A stretch of DNA of 64,000 bases from Gloeophyllum trabeum ATCC 11539. Its lineage: Eukaryota; Basidiomycota; Agaricomycetes; Gloeophyllales; Gloeophyllaceae. The position numbers and the translations under genes were made by a program. Below the pieces are notes generated by a model that searched no databases, was not told the origin of the DNA, and saw only the letters and a program-made list of their open reading frames with translations. Location of the stretch: contig NW_006920425.1 in the NCBI RefSeq assembly GCF_000344685.1, forward strand, positions 275,144-339,143, given 5' to 3'. Shown here in pieces: positions 55,761 through 64,000 of this stretch. Within the stretch, counting starts at the first letter, position 1, and every line of letters starts with the position of its first letter.

Positions 55761-56833
55761 TCATACTTGTTGCATCGAGGACGAGATCCGATCCACCGGG
55801 TCGGATGGTGACTTCTCCGGACGAGTAGTGTCTTGCTCAGGGTTGAGGCGCCAGTACCGATAGCTACAGTGTATAAGCACTGAGTGTCCAAGCTTCGACG
55901 GGAAGTATGATGTACTCACTGTTTAAGAATGGCGTAGAATAGGGAAGCAAGCAAAGACCCGAGGAACGGGCCGACCCAGTACTATACAACGTTGAAGATG
56001 ATATCAGAAATGCATCTGGCCGAGAGACGCGTGAGAGACGCACCACCCAGTGATGGCCGTCGGGAAACCCGGTGACGACGGCTGGCCCGAATGCTCGTGC
56101 TGTATTGAGTGAACCGCCGGTGTAATATACAGACCAGAGCTCAGCGACGAAGAGTGTCAGACCGATGCCTAGCTGCAAAATAATGACGAATTGTCAGTCG
56201 GCGCGTATATGGAAAGACACGACAGCAGCACCAGCGTACAGGTGCGAAGGGCGTCGATTGGTGCTTCTCGGCGGCGAGCATGAGGACGGATAGTACGAGG
56301 GCAGCGGTGACGAACATCTCGATGAAGACGCCCTGCGCGGCATTGATGCCCGGACCTAAGATGGTGCTGCACATAAATGACAGTTAGGAATCCTCACTAT
56401 CAGCAACGGCATGAGTCACTAACTTGCTAGCCAGTGGGCCAGGGGTCAGCGCAAGCACAAGCGCCGCAGCTGCGATACTCCCGACGAGCTGCGCTATACA
56501 GTACAGCACGAATCGCACTGGACCGATCACCCCACATATGAACAGCGCCAGGCTAACGTTCGGGTTAAACAACCCTCCTGTGACTCTGAAGAACAGCCAC
56601 GCAGACACTGCAAGGCTAAAACCGAAGCATAGGGAGATGTATAGTATCCTTTCGATATTGGACACAGTATTCGGTGTGGACTGCGCTTCGGCGGTGACCG
56701 CTTGCACGCCACCAAGGGCAAAGAGGAGGAAGATAGTCGTCCCAACAAACTCGAGGAAGGCGGCGAAGAGGTCGTCAGTTATGGTGGCGAAGAGCCCTTG
56801 CGAGGACATCGTCTGTGGGCGAATACGAGGCAT
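55761..56833 (-). CDS. Aquaglyceroporin-like MIP channel, 276 aa
   Basis: Exons (complement): 56424-56833, 56240-56366, 56044-56172, 55920-55981, 55761-55863. Six-helix major intrinsic protein for water, glycerol or other small neutral molecules. The N-terminus FLEFVGTTIFLLFALGG is helix 1. The first pore motif is GGLFNPNVSLALF (NPN instead of NPA) and the second GGSLNTARAFGPAVV (NTA instead of NPA). The tail LKHYRYWRLNPEQDT is characteristic of basidiomycete members and sets the last splice. Length is normal for a short fungal MIP. It lies 244 bp from the stop of the second synthase, in convergent orientation. It may simply be a neighbour, or may move a small precursor or product. Confidence 0.92.
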
Positions 56834-57678
56834 GGTGAAGCGTGAGGTCGTTGAACCGGCGGTAACGACACCTGAACCTTATATTACAAGTGTACGCCAA
56901 CGTCATTCGTTGTTAAAGGACTTTGCAGTGGCATAAAGTGACGCTCTGCAAAGCCCTTGACGCTATCGCCAAGGCCCGGGGCTACATTGGAGGTAGTTTG
57001 ACAGGTTTGACAGCTCCAGGTCTGTGAGGATTGTATTTTACTATGAGCGACGATCGGAACCCACGTACATTAGGAATGCACGAGTTCCACTCATGCGCGT
57101 CGTATTTATTCTCTGCTCGAGATCGAGGCTTGCCATACCAGCCTTGTCACAGGATAATGTGATGCCGTTCATTTCATTTTCTAGCGCAAGAGGAGGAAGG
57201 GCAACTGTTACAATGGCTGCTCCTGGCAATCACTTACTATAGTGGATTGACGCGCTCCAATCGTTCTCGAACGCTCGGGAGTGATTGCCACAAACGCTCC
57301 AATTACAAGGCCCCTCCAGGAACACTGACGTGGACCCTAACCTTGCCGGGGTGCTTCGTGCTCCGGACCCCGGTAGACTCGATGAGGTTCTCACTGAGAC
57401 AGCATGTAACGCCATTCTAACTGCAGCTGCTATCATGAGCTGAAATCTGTTGAAATGAGCGACGACGAAAAATCTCAAGTTTCGTCAGTACAACTTGCAG
57501 TAAGGTTACACATTTTCGGAACCATCGTGCGGGTCCATTGCCCGGGTCACGGGGGCCCCTCTTCAAAGCTAAACATACAACACAGGGTATCATAGGATAG
57601 GACACAGTCCTAAAAACAAATCACGATGCCTTTGGAAATCAAAGATAATAACTACGCAAAAAGCCAACTGCTCAAGAC
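56834..57678. other. Intergenic, no supported gene
   Basis: 845 bases containing the aquaporin promoter on the left and the 3' flank of the secreted-protein gene on the right. Only short frames occur. Confidence 0.5.
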
Positions 57679-59648
57679 TTAGAGGTTGACAGCCTTGCCC
57701 TGGTTATCCAAAGGCTGCACATTCGCAAAGTTGGTAGTGATCCCAAACACAGCGTTGAACGCATCAGCCTGGGCGCCTGTCTTCGCCGTCTTCGAGTCGA
57801 AGGCGGTCTTGGCCTTGGCACACGTCGCCTTCGCCGTGTCGTCCGCGCCGCACTTGTTCACCAAGTTGTCACACATCTGCAGTCCCAACCAGGTCAGCGC
57901 TCAGTCTTGCCTGCCTCTGACAAGGCGCGAGGTTGCGGAAGGGTACTCACGAACTGGGTGATGATATCGCCGTTCTGCGCTGAATCGTGAGCGTACGATG
58001 CTTTGTCGGTAGGCTGGAAGCTCGTCTCCTTGCGGTTGTCGAACCCGGCGCCGAACTCGATCTGGGGAACCGAGCAGCTACCGAAGTTACCAATACCAGA
58101 CGAGGAGCCGGAGGTGGAGGACGCGGCAGCAGCAGAGCTCGATGAAGTCGCGGTGGCGGTAGCGTCAGCGGCTGAGCTGGTCGCTGCAGCGGAAGATGCT
58201 GAAGCGGAGACCGATGCAGTGGCGGAAGCAACCTCGGAGGAAGCAGATGCGGACGCGGCAGCGCCGTTACCAGTGCCAGCGACAACCTGACCCTTGTCAT
58301 CCACCTCAGCAACGTTCGCGAACTGGGTGGTGATACCGAACACAGCGTTGAAAGCTACGCAAACGTCAACTTACTACTGTGCAAGAACCCTCAGGAGAAC
58401 AGGGAACACGCACCATCGGCCTGAGCACCAGTCTTCGCGGGCGCAGCCAAAGCAGCTGTCTCCGCTTGGCGACACGTATCCTTCGCTGTCTGGTCCGCGC
58501 CACAGCTGTTCGTCAGCGTATCACAGATGAAGTCAGTAATGATCTGGATGCCCTGCGCGCTGCCATGGTTGTAGCTCGTCTTGTCGACGGGCTGGAACGA
58601 CGTCTCCTTTCGGTTGTCGAAGCCTACGCCGAATTCGATCTGGGGAACTGTGCACTTGCCAAAGTCACCGATAGCACCAGCGGAGGCAGTTGAGGACGCC
58701 GCGGAACCACTGGCCGCGGCAGTAGCAGAGGCTGAAGATGATGCAGAATCAGTGGCAGCAGCGGAGGATGTCTCGCCGGTAGCAGTAGCAGTAACAGTAG
58801 CGGTCACAGTGACAACGCAGTCGGTACCAGTGGTCGCAGCATCGGACGCGGAAGCGGTGGCAGAAGCATCGGAAGTGGTGGTGGCTGCAGCGGCATTGTT
58901 ACCAGCGCCAGCGGAGCTGGCCGTAGCAGAGGACGAAGCGGATGCGGACACGCTGGAGGAAGAGTTACCAGTGGCACCGCTCTGACCGAAGGGGAAAGTG
59001 TTGGCTTGCGAGCCCTTCTTCACTGTCGCTTTGGTAGCAGGGTCGAAGAACGCGTCTGGGTCGTTAGCTACACGTCAACCTGTCAGCCACATGATCCTCC
59101 GCTCAACATCAATACACATTCTCACCGGGGTCCTGCGCCTGCACCAAACCGTTCAACTCAGCGTTCTTCGGCGCTTTCTGGCAGAAGACAGAGTTGCGGT
59201 TCGTGGGTGGGTTCGTTGTAAAGTCGGGAGGGGTGTTCTTCTCCGCCTGACGATACTCGATCGCGAGCTGGATCATATTTTGCTTCGTCGCGTCATCGAA
59301 CTGCTGGGCGGCATCGATAATCGAGTCGGCCATGTCCTGCTGAGTGCATTCGCCCTGAGCAGCCAGGAGCGGGGTAATGGCTTGGCCTGCGAGCGTGCCA
59401 CAAACCTTTCAGTATACAAGAAGGTTAACTTAAAAGGAGACGGTGAAAGTAAGAACATCCAGACACACCTGACCAGGACAGGCAGAGGAGAGCTTGTCAA
59501 TCACGGCGGGGTGCTCTTGACCGAAACGACGAGGGTGTAAAAGAACAGCTCTGTCATCTCTCTCCATCCACCGGTATCGCCCGAGAACTGGCTCGGACAA
59601 GCTGAGGAGGGAGAGCGCGACAAATGCTGTCAGGGATTTCGAGTACAT
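57679..59648 (-). CDS. Secreted two-module Ser/Ala-rich protein, 571 aa
   Basis: Exons (complement): 59469-59648, 59126-59405, 58414-59067, 57951-58354, 57679-57876. The N-terminus MYSKSLTAFVALSLLSLSEPVLG is a clear signal peptide. About residues 60-160 form a Cys-containing conserved domain. After it come two homologous modules, each CxVPQIEFGxGFDNRKETSFQP followed by a Cys-rich segment (CGADxTAKxTC) and FNAVFGITTxFANV, separated by long Ser/Ala/Thr linkers likely to be O-mannosylated. The family is known to me as uncharacterised secreted proteins of wood- and litter-decay basidiomycetes; I cannot assign a function. High GC3 codon use suggests strong expression. The duplication of the module is internal and unequal. 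Confidence 0.85.
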
Positions 59649-60417
59649 CTTGGGATATGTGATTTGTTCTTGGTCCTACGAATTAGGTCTGTATGTTTAG
59701 GTCGAAAAGGGGCGGGAACGGCTGAACTGCGCTGACGAGGAAGAAAAGAAGGAAAGTGGTGACACCTGGTCGGAGAGCCAAAGAAACGGCCGTTCAACGA
59801 CCAAAGCAAGTTGGAGAACTTCGGTGGAAAGTGGGAAAGGCATGGGGCAGGACAGCGTGCGCTCTTATACGGTAGCCATGCCAAGAGAATCGCGAGGACG
59901 GCTCCGGGCGTTGTCCCTGTCGTCGTCAACGGGAGCCGTCTTCCTTCGGGCCTGGTCTCTGGAAACCCTGCGTGAATGCTGCACAAAATGAAGAGCACTG
60001 GTCCGTCGGTCGGAAACCTGCACATGATCTCCCTTCGGGCAGGGGCTCGGTTACAAGGCCGAGCGTGAGAATAATACGTCGGAAAGGCAAGTAAGATCCG
60101 CAAAAGGCAATCGCGGTATCTCTTTGTGGTTCCTGGTTACCTCGCGGTGCCGATGACGCTCTCCCTATCAACACACCGGGCTTTGGCAGCCGCACTCTCT
60201 TTGTCGAGCGAGATTTTACTCAGGTTCGCTCAGCCGGGGGCCATCTACTCTTCAGTGCAGACGGCAGTATCTATTATTTCAGTCTTCGGTGGCATAACAA
60301 TCACTGCTCGCTCTGTTATGATCCTCGTCACCGAGAGGATTTGTTTCGTATCGCACCTCAAATCGCGTTCAGGGTCGCTGCTGGGATCGATCGGCGGTTC
60401 CGAGAATCCACCTGGCC
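59649..60417. other. Promoter of secreted-protein gene and intergenic DNA
   Basis: No gene supported. A short-lived frame at 60126-60428 (plus) has hydrophobic stretches but no domain and ends at the edge of the next transposon. Confidence 0.45.
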
Positions 60418-60425
60418 TCGCGATA

Positions 60426-61307
60426 TAAGACTCCAACCTTTTAGTTTATTTACTGTTTTAAATGGTTTTTTTGTGTTAAAGTTTATGTTTATTTGCGTCA
60501 AGCCAGTAAACCCGGGGTAAACAGTATATAAAGGGTAAACAAACAGTTAGATATAACATCTGCTTGAGCTGATCTGGCACCACGGAAAGCTCGTATAGGC
60601 TGTCCATGTTCAATTCATAGACAACTTGGGGGGCTCAGGAGAGTGTACTCCCCGTGCCACAGGCTTTCGATACTTCGTCGGTCCTTCGGGACTTACCGAC
60701 CTCCCTCGTGGGTAGTCTATTTTAAGGTAAGTGGCGGGTACCCTCGAGCCACAAGGACAACCGGCTTCGACGGTCCTCCCAGTATGTTTGCGAGCGAAGC
60801 GAGCAATTCTTCACTAGGGCAGAAGTCCGCGACAAACATGTACAAAGTCTACTCCCGGTGGCTGAGGGACCCACAAAGACCAAGCACCAGCAATAAGTCG
60901 CTACAGAACACATAATATATACAAAACGAAGCTGGAAAAGCTCTCATGCTGTCTCTACCCTTTTTTACACTGTTATGGCACAAAAACTGGTGGCAAGATA
61001 GAGGAGATTTTCGGTAACACGATGTCGGTTGGGTTGTTCAGCAAAGTACTGTGCCACAACCTTGACATGCGTGTCGTCACGCCACACGAAACGCTGCGCG
61101 AGCAACTCGGCGCAACTGCGCATCTCTAGTAGACTATGTCACGTACGGCTCTCGTGAGCTCTTGGAGGCATCCGGGCATTATAGAGGGAGCAAGACGTCA
61201 CTTTACCTCGGTATCATACGAAACAGGCTGTTTACTGTTTAGTTTACTGGTTGTTTATGTTTATGTTACAAGAATCTGTAAACGTAAACTAAATGGTTGG
61301 AGCCTTA
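60426..61307. mobile_element. hAT-like element, 882 bp, with internal Helitron piece
   Basis: The ends TAAGACTCCAACC and GGTTGGAGCCTTA (imperfect inverted repeat extended by TTTAGTTTA) are bordered by the 8-bp duplication TCGCGATA (60418-60425 and 61308-61315). Near both ends GTAAAC/GTTTAC words are repeated, as in hAT subterminal binding sites. There is no transposase frame. A Helitron-related segment at about 60788-61129 lies inside. Confidence 0.8.
60788..61129 (+). mobile_element. Helitron-related fragment (second copy)
   Basis: Bases 60788-60879 match 9973-10062, and bases 61098-61129 match the Helitron end at about 10854-10885, including the final CTAG followed by T. The end hairpin GCGCA-AC-TGCGC differs from the other copy (GCGCG-AC-CGCGG) by a paired change at the loop-closing position. 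The helicase part is absent, so this is a non-autonomous or internally deleted copy. Confidence 0.6.
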
Positions 61308-61488
61308 TCGCGATATAATTTGCGACCCACGACATGTACTCGAAAGTGCCGACTTCACGTCGGCATCTCTGCCCCTGCTCTGGCTGCTTGCAACCAGGGC
61401 TAGCTGATTTTCAAGTTTGATGGTACGCTACTGCTCTTAGCCTCTTACATTTGTCTCGGCTTTAAGTTTGTGTTATCTGTCAATGCTA

Positions 61489-62677
61489 CAGTGCTTTGCA
61501 TAAAAGTCCGGAAACCGCGATTCGTGAAATTGTGCTAGTGTTGTTCCTGAAGTGAAGTGACTTTAAAGTGCGCTTCACTTCACTTTAAGATTATATGACT
61601 TCACGTCCCTTTGAAGTCGTCATCAGTCGCTTTGAAGACTTCATGAAGTCAGTGATAGAATCATGTGATTGCCTAATTGAGCAATTCGAGACTGGTCCCC
61701 CGAAGGCAGACCGAATTACCTCCCTTATAAGGCAGGAGAGCGGTCTAACCCGACGCATTGATGGCTATAGCCGATGGCGGGTAAAGTGCGTGTTCTGGCG
61801 ACGATAAAAATGCAAGAAAATCCATAAAACTGAAGTGAAATGGGATGTTGTCCAGTATGTCGAGTACACCACCATGGTGCCCCTAATATTGTTTCTGCGG
61901 CAATTTCGAGGCTCATGCTTGTCCACCAGTTTTGCTCCCATATGCTAACTGATGCCTCTGGCATCTACCGGCATGGGCAATTGGACTTTACGGCCGACTA
62001 GATAGTGACAGAAAATGAGCTTCGAGAGTTACACAAACCTGGGCCTTCCGGGGAGACGTTCCGGGACCTGCTCATGAATGATCGGGTGGACGCAGCAGCT
62101 CAATTCTAGGAGATGCACCTTCCTGACGAGGGGGTACATAATTATGAACATTGCATACATTTCTATGTGCAATACATGCTGCATAAAATCAAGCAACGAG
62201 GGAGGAGAGGACTCCGCAAAAAGTTGCCACAGTCGTGAGAAAGTGACTGTTTTGTGAGTCGCGACTTTGGTAAGTCTTCAAAGTGACTTTAAAGTGACTT
62301 CATTCAAATGAAGTCCGCCAATTTCGCACTTCAAAGGACTTTGACTTCACTTAGTGAACAACACTAAATTGTGCCAGCCGAACAAACCTATATGGGGTAG
62401 TCGATCACCGTAGCGCGGGCTGTTGACTGGTTGGCGGGACGCTTCGATATCCATGTATGAGGGTCGTTCTTGGGGGATTTTGACCTCGGCGTGCTCGATA
62501 TGCTGAAAAGATACAGATCTAAACGTTACTCAGCCTTGAGACGGGCATTTGTGTCCCAGGAGCGATATAGGCTGACTCGAGGAACCGTCGCGCCCTCGGT
62601 CAGGTGTTACCCTATAAGGTATTGTTTGGCTGAGAAACGCGCGAAACGCAGTTTCCGGACTTTTATGCAAAGCACTG
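61489..62677. mobile_element. Tc1/mariner MITE split by a hAT-like insertion
   Basis: The ends CAGTGCTTTGCATAAAAGTC (61489 onward) and their reverse complement ending at 62677 match over about 31 bases with one or two differences. TA flanks both sides (61487-61488 and 62678-62679). Taking out the inner element and its duplication leaves about 350 bp, the size of a typical MITE. No transposase. Confidence 0.8.
61536..62366. mobile_element. hAT-like element, 831 bp, nested
   Basis: The ends TAGTGTTGTTC and GAACAACACTA are perfect reverse complements, with a degenerate extension of GAAGTGAAGT type. The 8-bp duplication AATTGTGC flanks it (61528-61535 and 62367-62374). Subterminal AAGTGACTTTAAAGTG-like words occur at both ends in opposite orientations. 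Short frames inside (61595-61807) do not resemble a hAT transposase that I can recognise. Confidence 0.85.
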
Positions 62678-62679
62678 TA

Positions 62680-64000
62680 AGTGCTGCAGTTGTGGCCGCG
62701 GTGCATTCAGCCAATGCCGGTAGGGTGGCATTTTGAGGTCCCAGAAACCCCTGCAGAGCAGGGGCATTGCAAAGAAATAATTCTGCTATAGCATTCATGC
62801 ACGAAGCACCCTATACTTTACGCGAGGCTCATAAATGTCTGACCAGTGGCCACAGAAGACCATCTGCGACGATGTCGATGAGGTGCAGTAATGATGTCGC
62901 TCACGATCCAAGCACGAAACTGCTCTGATTATGCTATGTTATACAAATGCTATTCGGTTCTCTTAGTCTCAAGGTCCTCTCAGATAGCGGTCGATCCCTT
63001 CTGCTGCTGCCTCTTCCCAGCCTCATTCAGTGATTCCACGAACTTGCTATCAGCGACTATAAATCCAGAGCACGTCGCACCGGTCCCACTAGAGCCTCAG
63101 CTGGGATACTCACCTTCTTCATTAGGTCCTCTTGAGCCCAGCGCCTCCCGATGCCCGCCAGGGCCCTTCTCCTGGCGCGTGTCAGGGTGCGCATCGGCGC
63201 TCTGCTTATGACTCTACCGATCCCCACAATGACTTCGTCAGACGGCAGCACAGACAAGAGACGAAAGGGAAGCCTACGAAAGCAGTAGATCCCATTCCCT
63301 TTTCGCGGTCATGGCTCGCCTGCCCTGAAAGGCTGTCTGTGTTCACAGGATTGTTCGACGTCGAGGTGACGTTCTTCAGCGCGTCTTTCTGGTTGACTCC
63401 GCCGCTTAGGCCCGTAGCGTTGTCATCGTCGAATGGCTATAAGCAACCGTCGGACATCGATTGCTCGTCTTCTAGGGAAATAAAAAGCGTACCTTGCCCT
63501 TGTAGTGCGTCGTCGACATGATGGTACTTTAGTTTATCGGGCGTTTGAGCCTTCGATGTATAGGCACTTGGTCGTGTTATGTACCTTCGCAGGAGGAGCG
63601 TGACATCATTTACGACCCGGAAACTACAGTCTGGAGTGAATGACGAAGAGGAACCCTCTAGCAGACGTAGTATGCATCACTCCATTGGTTTGCGCCCCAA
63701 CCTACGTATACGGGATTCGGAGGAACCTAGGGGGGTCGGTGGGTTAGAGTTACACGTTGAACATACTAGTGTACACGAAACTAAAACGCGGCCTGTTCTT
63801 AAGACCTGGTGTTGCGGCCTGTCTAAAGTACACATGTAAGTGTAACGGAGTGACTCAGTGACTCCAGTCACATGATTTATCTGCTTCCAATGCCTTCCAT
63901 GTGACGCACGTCTCTTTATGGACGGTCGACGGAAAGCCCACGCATCTCTGCACTCTGCACCGTAGACATCTGACGACAAACGAGATAGTGTACAGATTAT
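62680..64000. other. Right flank, no supported gene
   Basis: 1.3 kb with overlapping short frames on both strands and no domain. No inverted-repeat ends or target duplications were found by eye. A gene may lie beyond the window edge. Confidence 0.4.

Noticed and set aside
58003..58985. Long plus-strand frames over the secreted-protein gene
   Set aside because: They are antisense shadows of Ser/Ala-rich coding sequence.
1..64000. CRISPR arrays, rRNA genes or integrated bacterial operons
   Set aside because: No spaced identical repeats, rRNA signatures or Shine-Dalgarno-linked gene strings were seen; the content is eukaryotic with spliceosomal introns.

Overview
The window looks like the nuclear genome of a mushroom-forming basidiomycete (Agaricomycetes). 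Real genes are broken by many GT..AG introns of about 45-75 bases, some exons are only 7-12 bases, and the families fit: transaldolase, a GT15 mannosyltransferase, an old yellow enzyme, a Bre4/ArAE-type membrane protein, a CE4 deacetylase and NRPS/PKS-type synthases. No bacterial-style operons, CRISPR arrays or rRNA genes were seen. I rebuilt the gene models by hand from reading frame, splice signals and family motifs. Every spliced model closes with the right codon phase. Names of protein families are recognition from memory, not database results.

Layout. 1-3.3 kb is non-coding with a degenerate minisatellite. 3.4-4.8 kb holds an F-box gene on the minus strand. 4.8-11.7 kb is a gene desert with a Helitron relic and two TA-flanked Tc1/mariner-type elements side by side. 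12.0-20.1 kb is a conserved gene island: old yellow enzyme, short-chain dehydrogenase, transaldolase and GT15 mannosyltransferase, all on plus. 20.1-34.5 kb is accessory DNA: an inverted-repeat element carrying a tRNA-like sequence, a frameshifted aminoglycoside-phosphotransferase-like kinase, a hAT-like MITE, and a 4-kb element with 579-bp terminal inverted repeats. That element contains a scaffold gap flanked by two identical 651-bp sequences, which is probably an unmerged contig overlap.

34.6-56.8 kb is the most interesting part, a likely specialised-metabolism locus. In order it holds: an ArAE/DUF2421 membrane protein (+), a CE4 polysaccharide deacetylase (-), an isopenicillin-N-acyltransferase-like Ntn hydrolase (+), a 1521-residue A-ACP-KS-AT synthase (-), an FAD monooxygenase (+), a 1612-residue KS-ACP-TR-AT-ACP synthase (+), and an aquaglyceroporin-like channel (-). 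The two synthases are separate polypeptides with complementary parts. The first loads and condenses but has no ACP after its KS-AT. The second has KS, two ACPs and a reductive release domain, but no loading module. A plausible scheme is acid activation, condensation, reductive release, oxidation by the monooxygenase and amide or ester formation by the Ntn hydrolase. Neither AT keeps the normal Ser nucleophile.

57.7-59.6 kb encodes a secreted two-module Ser/Ala-rich protein. 60.4-62.7 kb is a nested transposon cluster: a hAT-like element with a Helitron end inside it, then a Tc1/mariner MITE split by another hAT-like element. The rest, to 64 kb, shows no gene I can support.
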